Source: Phlebotomus papatasi | Taxonomy: Eukaryota > Arthropoda > Insecta > Diptera > Psychodidae | Reading direction: 5' to 3' | DNA length: 64,000 nucleotides | Assembly (NCBI RefSeq): GCF_024763615.1 | Contig: NC_077222.1 | Span: forward strand, 20,522,001 to 20,586,000 | In this document: positions 1-10,600 of the stretch, one piece after another | How the letters are laid out: every line of letters begins with the position of its first letter | Numbering within the stretch: position 1 is the stretch's first letter | Notes under the pieces: model-generated | What the model was told of the DNA's origin: nothing | Databases searched by the model: none | What the model saw: the letters and a program-made list of their open reading frames with translations, nothing else | Made by a program: the position numbers and the translations under genes

Positions 1-430
1 ACGTGCATGTTCATCTTGAACAGGAGTTTATTCACAATCAAAAATTTCACGCATCCTTCGAATTGATTAAATTTCTTACAAATGTGTCCTGGCTATGATA
101 AATTTCAAGCAGTTTTATATTTTTTAATGATCTGTTTTCCTCTTGAAAAATTAATGATCAATTCGCATTCTGATAGCACAAGAAATTTTTATTTTACAAT
201 AAAATAAAAAGTTTCAAATTTTGTGAAAATTTCTATTAAAGAAATATGTAAAAAGTTTTCCTTTTTATCGAGCACTCGATAAGGAATATGCATGGTCAAT
301 CGGGGTCGGGAAGGTTCTGCTATGTCAGCTGGGTTTTGAGTCAGCTGTCAGAGTTTGCGAAACGAAGTGTTCGTGAAACATATTAAAAAATGTTGTTTTG
401 ACGCCTTTTCTCTGAAATTTTGTGATAAAA
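1..430 (+). promoter_or_regulatory. Upstream region and 5' UTR of the Vti1b-like gene
   Basis: There is no coding sequence that I can recognise in this stretch. The first 300 bases are AT-rich and featureless. From about 300 the sequence becomes more balanced and carries two CAGCTG E-box-like hexamers about 15 bases apart (near 328 and 343), next to TCAG-type initiator-like sequence, so transcription probably starts around 325-355. I see no upstream exon with a donor that would add the N-terminal domain usual in Vti1 proteins. Confidence 0.35.
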
Positions 431-830
431 ATGGCAAATTACGATTGGGAGGAACACAACAGGCGCACCATCCTAGAAGGACGAGCTGCCCTGGAGCGGA
501 CATCAGCCAGTTTGGCCAGATCAAATATTGTGGCCATTGAAACAGAACAAATTGGCACAGAGGTGAGGATTTTGCCCAGAAATCGCACAATTGAGGGCTG
601 TCTTATCTACTTGCTATCTTCTTTAGATTGTGTCGGAGTTGGGTGAACAAAGGGAGAGTTTATTGAGGAGTCAGCGAGGTCTCCAGAATGCCAATGAAGG
701 ACTCTCCAAGTCCCGGACCGTGCTGAGAGCGATGCAACGGAATGTCTTGTACAACAAGCTCACGCTCATTTTGATAATTCTGCTGGAAATTTTTATTTTG
801 GGTGGATTGTTGTTTCTGAAGTTTAAGTAG
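431..830 (+). CDS. Vti1b: Vti1b-type Qb-SNARE (short form), 2 exons
   Basis: Coding exons are 431-562 and 627-830, with a 64-bp GT..AG intron in phase 0; the product is 111 aa. The second exon reads IVSELGEQRESLLRSQ, then NEGLSKSRTVLRAMQRN, then a C-terminal hydrophobic anchor at about residues 89-108 ending in LKFK. This order (SNARE helix, GLSKSR..LR motif, tail anchor) is that of Vti1b, a Qb-SNARE acting in late endosome/lysosome and TGN fusion. Gln52 in LGEQRES probably occupies the zero layer. ATG 431 is the first in-frame ATG of the exon and is preceded by AAAA. The family normally has an N-terminal three-helix domain (total about 220-230 aa), and here only the SNARE motif and anchor are encoded. 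Either the gene has lost that domain or an upstream exon was missed. Identity as a Vti1b family member is firm; completeness is not. Confidence 0.85.
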
Positions 831-1035
831 AGAAAAGGAGGGAATCGAGAAATCCCAATTGGAACTGTGAGATCTTCAGGAGGAAACGCCCAAAAGTATA
901 CTGAGGATTTTTGAGGATTCATCATATTGGGCCATGAGATAAATTTTTCTCTACTTTTTTTCCATTTCCAAACAGCATTAATTTTACCATCTTTCTACTG
1001 TGTAAATTTGTTAAGATTTGTGAGAATAAAAAGGC
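831..1035 (+). terminator. 3' UTR and poly(A) signal of the Vti1b-like gene
   Basis: After the TAG stop there are about 190 bases of 3' UTR, with an AATAAA hexamer at 1025-1030. The next gene's putative initiator lies only about 90 bases further on, so the two genes are packed head to tail. Confidence 0.6.
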
Positions 1036-1099
1036 GAATTTTAGGAAAATTGCTTTTTGGGTTAAGAAGCGCGCGCCTTTTGGTTGATTATTTGGTTAA

Positions 1100-1592
1100 T
1101 TGACCGTCGTGAGGCGCTTCAGTCGATTTCATGTGAAAGTGGATCGTGCATTTAGGGGCGCAATTTTTCACCAAAATACGGTAAGAAAATCACATTTTCT
1201 TGCACAATTTTCATACCTTCCTCTTCGGTCAGTCCTTCAGTGGGATTTGCAATTGCTATTTACGCATAAATCGCACTTTTTTCGGTGCAAAACGCCCGAA
1301 ACATGCAACAAGTTGATCGTGACATTTCAAGTGAAGGAACGCCATTACGATAGGTGCTGCGTTTACAATGAAGCATCGATCGGCGACCAATCCGGAAGAA
1401 ATTGGGCCAATTTTGTGAGAAAACCCGCACATCGATGCTTCAGTGTAAACGCTTTTCTGTAAATTTGCTCCTAAATTCCACGTCAGAAAATTGTGGATAA
1501 ATTTTTGACCTCAAAAGAAGGCAACAATTTGCCCCTGAATTTGGATGAATTTGGGAAGAAGTCCCCGAATGATTGCTAAATACTGCTCCCAG
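1100..1592 (+). promoter_or_regulatory. Putative promoter and noncoding first exon of the zinc-finger gene
   Basis: A TCAGTC initiator (1119-1124) matches the arthropod consensus. It is followed about 60 bases later by a good donor, ACG|GTAAGAAAAT, at 1180/1181. A matching acceptor, TGCTCCCAG, ends at 1592, 22 bases before the ATG. The simplest reading is a noncoding first exon of about 1121-1180 spliced to 1593. The donor, acceptor and initiator are visible; the splice itself is inferred. Confidence 0.4.
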
Positions 1593-1614
1593 GTTGAACA
1601 CAAGGAGCATCGGG

Positions 1615-4600
1615 ATGAGTACGAGGGAACGCAAGAGAGGCCGAAAGGCAACATCGGTGATCAGTGTTCAGATCAATGAGAACAATGAGATTGAATGCAT
1701 GGAAATGGATGAGAATTCCCAAGATACTCAAGATTCGCAGTATCTGGACATGTCAGAGGCTTCGAGTCCTCCTCAAGTGACCATCAATGTCCAGGAGGAG
1801 ACTGTCGTTGAGCATGTTTGTGGGAAATGTGGGAAGGTTTACCGGTCACTTGGGGCTCTCAAGAGGCATCTGGAACTCTGCCGATCAGTCGATTACGACT
1901 CCGCAGAATTTGACGGGGAGGGGGTGCCCCAGGAGGATGAAATGCAAGGGATTGAGGTGATCCACGTGAAGAAGGAAGAGAATGAAGTGAGTGAAATCAC
2001 AATGGAAAACTACAAGGTATCTGAAGATTCTTCGGATACCTTCAAGAAACCCCTTCCCAAGAAAGTCAGCCCTAAAAAAGTCTCTCCCAAAAAAGTGCCA
2101 AAGGAGAAAGGGACGAAATCTCCCAAGAGATTGTGCTACTGCTGCGATGAAGATCTGGCTTCAGCTCATGTAAGTCCCTTGTCCTTTACAACTTTCTTTC
2201 TTCAAACTCAGCAAATCCCAAATTTAAGTCAAATGGTTAAAACGGTTAAAGATATTAACCTAAAGTGGTTTTCAGACTACACTGAGAAAAAAGAGGGTGC
2301 GATTAACATTTTTTCCTCAGAAATTTAACACTTTTTAGGTGTAAAAATATATCAACATTTTTTAGTGTTAATTTTACACCTTATTAAGGGTAAAAATTAA
2401 TATGAATAAGGGTACCTTTAATCCCTAATACACCTAAAAAGGGTAATATTTACACCGATTATGGGTCAATACTGCAGGGTAAAATTAACATTTCCAGAAT
2501 GTTATTTTGACTTTTTCGGGTTTCTCTCAGTGTAGTGGCTAACCCCAGTTCCCAAAAGATTTAAAATCTAAAACAATAATAAATTTTATTGTGTTTTCGG
2601 AATTTAGTGGATCATTTGCCCTTAAAAACCCAATTCTTTAAAAATAAATTTGTCCAAAAAACTTGAATGATAACAAATTAGAGCAGATAAGCCATAGGCT
2701 AAGATTGAGGCTCCCATTAAGCGGTCATCAGAATAGAGGTTTAACCCTTTAAGGACGATTGGAACACCGGTGTCCCATAAAGAAAATAATTTTTCCTGAC
2801 TACCTAAAGTTATTTTTTCTTATGTCTGTACATAATTGTAAAGTAGAAGATTGAAGGAATCTAGAATATTTTTTACAAGTCTCTAGCTATTTGCTACGTA
2901 GTAAATATTTAAGCTCAAAAATGGCGAATTTTTAAATTCTCAATCATAATTGATTTTATTTATTTTTTATACTTCCAATTTTTTTTAAGCAAAACCCTTT
3001 TGGCAATAAAAAACTACAATACTCATACGTAATATTTTTCATTAAAGCGAAAAATATTATTCATTGGTATTGTCAGAAAAATTACTTAAATTTTTGGGCT
3101 ATTTTTGTCCCTATCGTTCAAAGAGGCAAAAAATACACTGAATCAGACTGTTGGACTTTCCAAGGTCAGATGTAAGACTTATCATTGAATATGTTTCCCA
3201 GTTTCATTTTTATTGTTGATTTTCAGTCCGTAAAAAGTGTTTCATCGTTAATGGGTTAACTCAGTTCTTGAAGGTCTCAAAATCTTAAATAACGGGCAAT
3301 TTCATTACTTTTTGATGGCCTAATAGGTCACTTATCTTTAATAATCCAATCCTAAGTTAAATTTTCCCAAAAAATCATGATTGATAAGAAATCAGAGCAG
3401 TTAAGCCGTATGGCTAAGCCTAGGTCTGAAGTCAGTATAAGGGTCTTAACAGACCTGAGGATTAGTCGAGAGACGGATTAGCGTAATTATATTCGAAATA
3501 ATGGTTAAACAAAATCGTCTGTCTCTCAGCTTAAGTCGAAAGTCCGTCAAGGACCTAATTGAAAATTAAAATAAATTAATTAATTCTCAAAAATTAAAAA
3601 AAAAATTCTATAAAACGAATTTAAAAAAAAAAAATAGATACAGCCATATCCGTTATGTTTAATGCCTTTAATAGAAAGTATCAGCAGATCTAGTAAAAAT
3701 TGCTAAATTTACTATTTTTTTTAAAGTATAAATTAGCAAAACATTACATTTTGTTGATATTACGAAATTTTTTAGTCTGGACCAGATTGGGAAATCAGAT
3801 AATTTTTTGCTTCCATAAGGCTTGGGATACATCTATCTAGTCTAGTGCATTACTCTATCGGCTTCTTAGGCTTCTGCCCTAAGGTCGGCTACAGGCCTGA
3901 GGCTCATGCTATAGACAAGAAAAGTTTAGAAATTAAAAAAATTTCAATTTAGATTCTTATCAAAATTGTCCGATTGTATCCTAAAGTACAAATGATGAAA
4001 AAATATCATCGTTTTTTAAAAAAGTTGATCAAAATTCACATCTCTTAAAATGAAAAGATCCTACAAAATTATTTTAAAAGTAATAGAATTGATTTTTGAA
4101 TAAAAATAGTTATCGGCTATGAATCGTAGGGCGTTTCAACTAGGAAAAATTTTTTTTGGCACTATTCCGAGGGTGCTCTAATGAGACAAGAAAGTTTTTC
4201 TTCTACGACCATATGGTCAGACGCTGTTTAGAGGTGGCTGAACGACCCTCTCTGTAATGTAAAATCCGGTAAAATCAGAAATTTGTTCTACAGAGAGGGT
4301 CGTTCAGCCACCTCTAAACAGCGTCTGATCATATGGTCGTAGAAGAAAAACTTTCTTGTCTCATCATGTAGAGCACCCTCAGAATAGTGCAAAAAATTTT
4401 TTTCCTAGTTGAAACGCCCTAATAAACCGGTTCATTACCGGTTTACAGAACCGATTGGAACCGGTTCAGTTTTATAGCAAATTCCAAAACCTTTCCAACG
4501 AGCCCAAACATGACCCCATTCGCTTGATAAATGCGCTCTCTAGTGTCTTTTTAATCTTTGACCTTGAAAAACTGTTATTAGAAATGATTCAACGGTATAA

Positions 4601-7600
4601 GGACGAAATATCCGCCAGGATAATCTCTAAAACGTATCCAAAAATGAAAAAAAAATCGCACGACGCGTTTTCGAGCAGTCCCAAAAAACGTGGTTTTGGA
4701 GGAGAAGGGGAGGGGTGGGGGAAAACGAGGGGCATGTTAACGATCCTCGGGTCGACTTATGGGGGGTCCCCCGAAGGTCCCAAGTCGCTATCTCTAACCG
4801 TTTGGCCTCTAGAACTGGCGGCAGTCGGACGAACAGACGGACAGACTTTAATTAACCGATTAGAGATTTCTATGAATGACATGTTCAGCTTGACTACTTG
4901 CAAAACATCAAAAAATAAACGAAATCACCAAGGCTAGTTTTGAGAAAAATCAGTAAAACCTCATTTTTGACATATTTTTCGGGAAAGGGAACTCATGAGG
5001 GGGAAGGAGGAAAAAAGAAAGATTCCTTTCGAGTAGTGAGAAGTTGAAAAAAAAAAGATTGTGGAACTGCTCTCTTGTGGAGTGCTTACACTTAAAATTT
5101 GTACACTGAGAAAAAAAAGAGGGTGCGATTAACTTTTTTTCCTCAGAAATTTAATACTTTTTAGGTGTAAAAATATATCAACATTTTTAGCGTTAATTTT
5201 ACACCTTATTAAGGGTAAAAATTAACATGAATAAGGATAACTTTTACCTCCAATACCCCTAAAAAGCGTAATATTTACACCGATTTTGGATCAATACTGC
5301 AGGGTAAAATTAAGATTTTCGGAAAGTTATTTTAACTTTTTCGGATTTCTCAGTGTAGCCTTTTTTGGATTGAATTTGAAATTTTCGACTTGGCACATAT
5401 TGCCTAAAGATTACCATCTACTGGATCTTAGGAAGACCTAGTAGTAGGGCTGCAAAATTTACGAGATTTATAGCTACTTTTCTGATGCCAAAAAATTCGA
5501 AGAAAGTTTAGGTTATGATATGGCCTAACCTTAAAAATTTGAATCATATTTTAAGTTAAAGAATTTTAAGACTGATTTTAGAGGAATTTTTGATCAGTAA
5601 TTGAGCACCAATTTTGGATATTGATTGAAACTAAAAATTCTTCAAATTTTAAATTAATTAAATTCTAACCTCAAAAGCTTTTCAGAGCAATTTTTCGTTT
5701 TTCTAGGTTATGTGGCAACATTTAAAAAAATATCGCAGTTTATATAATTAATTAATTAATTAATTAATTTATTTATGTATTTATAATTGAGTTTTATTTC
5801 CTTACTATCCGTCCAGATATTTACCTTAGATGTGAGGTTATGTTGTATTTATCCTCAAAAAACAAACAATAATTTTGGAAAATATTTTTTTCTAATTTTT
5901 TTTTGATTGGGAAAATTTGAGATATAAAATTGAGCATATTAGCGATTGCGTTAACGGTAGACCTTCTTCAAAATTAGGGATTTATAGTAAAGATCTTCAA
6001 ATTTTTATTAGATGTCTTAATTTATTTTAGATTATTAAATATTGCTATACACCAGGGGGTGACATTAGCTCTGAAAAATGCGACCAGTTTTAGTTTAAAT
6101 TTTTTCCTGTTTTCGTACACATTTCACGAGATATCTCCAAAACAACGTAGGTTGCCAATTTGGGGTTTTCGGTTGCCTATTCTATATTAAATTGGCTTTT
6201 ATTTTATATTTGTATTATTTGCTAATTCATTCTACAATGACAGAAAATACCTAATAAACTCAAAAGTTTTTTCGGCACTCTAGAAACATATGGGAAACAT
6301 AGGAAATGTCATGCCCCTGGCTATATATTTAATTATTTTTATAAATGTTTTTCGTATTTTGAGTAGATCTAGTATTCTTTTATTAAGTAAATTTTATTTA
6401 AATATTTTTTTAATCCAAATTTATTGTTGATCTTTAATTCTTTTGTCTCTTTTGGGACCTGTTTCATAATCTTTCTACTAAAATTCCTTGATTTTTTTTG
6501 TGCTAAAATATACTGGGTTTACTGATAAATTCCTATTTGATGTTGAATGCTCAACAGATGGGCCATATAAAGTGCAAGCAGTGCCCAAAGTCCTTCAAAG
6601 GTCACAAGAATCTGTCCAAGCACATTTCAATGCTCCATTCGCCCATCACCTACTTCCCGTGTAACCTCTGCAAAGCCACCTGTCCGAGTCAGGAGGTGCT
6701 TGACCTTCACCTCGACGCCCACAAAACGGGCAAACCCTATTCGTGCCAGAAGTGTGGCAAAGACTTCACCCGAAAGTACCATCTGGAGCGCCATTTGGCG
6801 CACACCGGATGCGATCGTGAACGCCCAAAGGTCGAGCTTCCGTGTGAGGTCTGTGGGAAGGTATTTTCTCGCATTGATAACCTACGGGAGCACCTCCGTG
6901 GTCACATGGGGCAGACACTTCGCAAGAAGGACTATCAGTGTCCTCATTGCGAAAAGGCCTTCTATGGCCTGTCTCTGCTCAATATTCACATTCGTACGCA
7001 CACGGGCGAGAAGCCTTTTGCCTGTGATCTTTGCCCAAAGGCTTTTCCATCAAATGGGGCCCTCAGGAAGCACAGGAGGATGCACACGGGGGAGAAGCCC
7101 TACGAGTGCAAAACGGTGAGAAAGAATCTTTGATGATTTTTCTCATTGGAGGAAATTGACGGTTATTTATTTGGTTTTTGCAGTGTTCTGCACGATTCTC
7201 AGCTAAAGAAACTCTCAATCGTCACGTGAAGATTCACACGGGAGATAGACCTCATAAGTGCAATATTTGTGGCAATTCATTCATTCAGGCCACTCAATTG
7301 CGTGCTCATATGTTCCATCATACGGGAGAGCATGGTTTTCAGTGTAAATACTGCAAGAAGTCCTTCAACAGAAAGGCAAGGTAAGTGTCTATTTTCTTCA
7401 CTGATTTATTTATTAAAAGATTATTAATACTCGCGGTCAATGTTGAAGTATTTAGTATTAAATATTGAATAAAGTTCCATGACAAATTTGCATAAAAAAC
7501 AGCTTTTTAAAAAATAATCCATTTTTGAAACTATTATTTATTCAAAAAAGAAAAAAAATTAAAACCGGAAAAATACACCATCTATTTTAAAAAATTATTT

Positions 7601-10600
7601 ATATTTTCCTAGAAATATTTTTTAATGTAATCAATTAAACAGATTTTCATTAAAATTTATTATTTTAAAGCACAGCAGAGCAGTTACGATAATTTCATAT
7701 TATTCCCAATTTAAAAAAAACTATATTATTTGTGATTTTTTTCAGTCAGAAAATAAACTTATCGATTTATTTAAAATATTCAAAACCGCGAGGAAAGTAT
7801 TTATTTCGAAGAATTTCCCTCTTGAAAAGTTGTCAAAGAAAATTGAGACATCTGTCGATGGAAGTATGATAATATTCAAAGTAAAATTACAAAATATTCA
7901 ATCTAGTAAAATCTAGTAAAAATTTAGTTATAACCCGGTAAAAAATAGTCATATCAGAAAATTATCTCTATTCAATTATCTGATTAATGTGTCCGTCAAT
8001 TCGTTCGAGCCTGAGCAAGCTTATTGGCCAAACGATCAGAGATATTGCCTTACGATCTTCGGGGAACCCCTTATAAGTCAATATAGTGTAGCAATATATG
8101 CTACTGACCCACATAAAATGTGGCCTCCATCGCCAGGCATTCCCGGGAAGCCACGATTTGAGCTTCCTCTCAGTTTCACAGTTGAAGACTGAGGAACCGA
8201 TTCATAACTCCATCTATCGGCGATATAGTACACTCTGAAGTCAGCCGTTGTAGTACCCCTTAGAATCACCACCCCAACTGAACAGTAATTGGTACCGTTG
8301 GTTTAGATGAGTCTTCGTTAGGACAGGCTTTCTCCCTCCAACTCCTCTACGCTCAACAGTCCTACTACATCAACATAACTTTAGTTTTTTTTTCTACCCT
8401 TTTCTTACCCACAAATCCCATTTTCCTTTAAGATATCTCGAAAACGCGTCTAGCAATTTCTTATACGAGAATGTTTCTTAAATTTAATAATTTGCGGAAT
8501 GTTTAAACTCATAGTCTGACAATTTGCAAATTGTCACGACAATTGCTAATCCAAGTGACGAAATATCCTTTCAAGGTTCATTTAGTTTTGACTGTCATAA
8601 TCGATGTAGAATATTTTTTTCAGTCATCGGTAGGGGTTCTTATTTATCGGCAACTATTAAATAAAATTGGAATTCCGGCCAATCCAATTTAGATTTCGGA
8701 CAACTATTAAATTTATTATTATACAGATTATCGTAGTTGAAACTTCGAAATTTGTTTGTCGGGAATTCTAAATTTTACTTCACGAAATATTCAATTCAAT
8801 TTATCTAATTCAAAACAGGACAAACTGTCCCTTAGGGTAAAATAGGTAAAATAGGACAATTGAGAATCGTGTATTCTTCGCTGCCTATTTGTCCATTTGA
8901 AAGAGTGAGGAAATATAAAAGTTCAGGACGTTTAGGATTAGATTCGGTTCACAATTATTAGTCTGTTCCTCTTGGTATAAAATGTGTGGAATGGGCCTGT
9001 ACGATAAAAGGATCCCGGTAAAAATCCCGAGTACCAAAATTGTGAACGTCAAAAATCTGAAAAGCCAAAATCCCAAAAATCGAAAATCCCGAAAAGTCAA
9101 AATTCCAGAAGCCAAAATATCTAAAATTAAAATCCCAAAAGCCAATATCCTGAAAAACTAAAATCCCGAAAAGCTAAAATTCTGAAAACCAAAATCCTTA
9201 AAGCCAAAATCGAGAATGCCAATATCCTGAAATCCAAAATCCCGAAAAGCCAAAATCCTTCAAAGTTAAAAAATCCCGAAAAGCTAAACTCACGAAATCC
9301 AAAATCAAGAACTCTAATATCCCGAAAGCCAAAATTCCGAAGGCCAAAGTGCTGAAAGCCAAAATCCACAACGTCAAAATTCCAAAAAACCAAAAACTCT
9401 GAAAAGCCAAAATTGCGAAAGCCAAAGTCTCGGAAGTCAAATTCCCAAAAATGCAAAATCCAAAACGCCAAATTCTGAAAAGCTAAAATTCTGGAAGTTA
9501 AAATCCCATAAGTCAAAATCCCGAAAGCCAAAATTCCGGAGAGCCAAAATCCAGAAAAACTAAAATTCCGAAAGTCAAAATTCCAAAAATGCAAAATCGA
9601 GAACGCCAAAATCTCGAAAACTAAAATAATCGAAGTTATAATAAAGTATGTTAAAATCCCAAAAGCCAAAATTCCGGAAAGCCCAAATCCCAAAAAGCAA
9701 AAATTCCGATAGCCAAAATTCCGAAAGCCAAAATCTCGATAAGCCAAATTCAAGAAAAACCAAAATTCTGAAAGCCAAATTCCCGAAAAATCAAAATTCC
9801 GATAAGCCAAAAATACCGAAAGCCAAAATTCCGGAAAACCCAAATCCCGAAAAGCAAAAATTCCGATAGCCAAAATTCCGAAAGCCAAAATCTCGATAAG
9901 CTAAATTCAAGAAAAACCAAAATTCTGAAAGCCAAATTCCCGAAAAATCAAAATTCCGATAAGCCAAAAATACCGAAAGCCAAAATTCCGGAAAACCCAA
10001 ATCCCGAAAAGCAAAAATTCCGATAGCCAAAATTCCGAAAGCCAAAATCTCGATAAGCTAAATTCAAGAAAAACCAAAATTCTGAAAGCCAAATTCCCGA
10101 AAAATCAGAATTCCGATAAGCCAAAATACCGAAAGCCTAAATTCAGAACGCTAAAATCCCGTATTCTTAAAAGTGCCATAGCTATTCTCAGGATTTGCAC
10201 CCGGACTTGCTGGACGCAAAGGGAAATTTTCTGTGTTTTAGGATATTACAAAATATTCTCCGTATAATTTTAATTTAACAGATTCAGGATTTTGTTTTTC
10301 GAGATTTTGGATTTCGGTATTTTGGCTTTCGGGATTTTGTCTTTCGAGACTTTGCCACATGACTTAAACGGATAAGCCTATTCTTTCGCTCTCTAAGCAA
10401 AGTATTTCAAAGTATAATTGTTCTGTTGCACCAATTCTAAAACATATCGAAAAATTAAAATATATTCCTGTGGCAGATTTTTTTTTAAATTTTTAAATGT
10501 TTGAAGGGGGGAATGTGTTTCTAGAACAATGACTTATGTGGGGGGTCATCGAAGACAATAAATCGATATCTCCTATCGTTTGGCCGCGAAACAATATTTT

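Larger units (their letters stand above)
2170..6557. other. Intron 1 of the zinc-finger gene, mostly repeats
   Basis: A 4.4-kb intron with no coding exon that I can support. It contains two copies of the TACACTGAG MITE, a TTAA-flanked element nested in another repeat, a near-perfect hairpin MITE, an ACCGGTT-rich dispersed repeat and an AATT microsatellite, listed separately. From about 5360 to 6540 I see only AT-rich unique-looking sequence. Confidence 0.6.

Noticed and set aside
4455..4937. 160-codon plus-strand open frame with an apparently acceptable ATG
   Set aside because: It lies wholly in dispersed repeats found elsewhere in the window, including the same text in other frames; no domain is recognisable.
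9127..10092. Long minus-strand open frames rich in Phe, Leu, Arg and Gly (up to 253 codons), apparently repetitive proteins
   Set aside because: They arise from the GCCAAAATTCCGAAA minisatellite read in several frames; all strongly overlap each other and have no non-repeat part or splice context.
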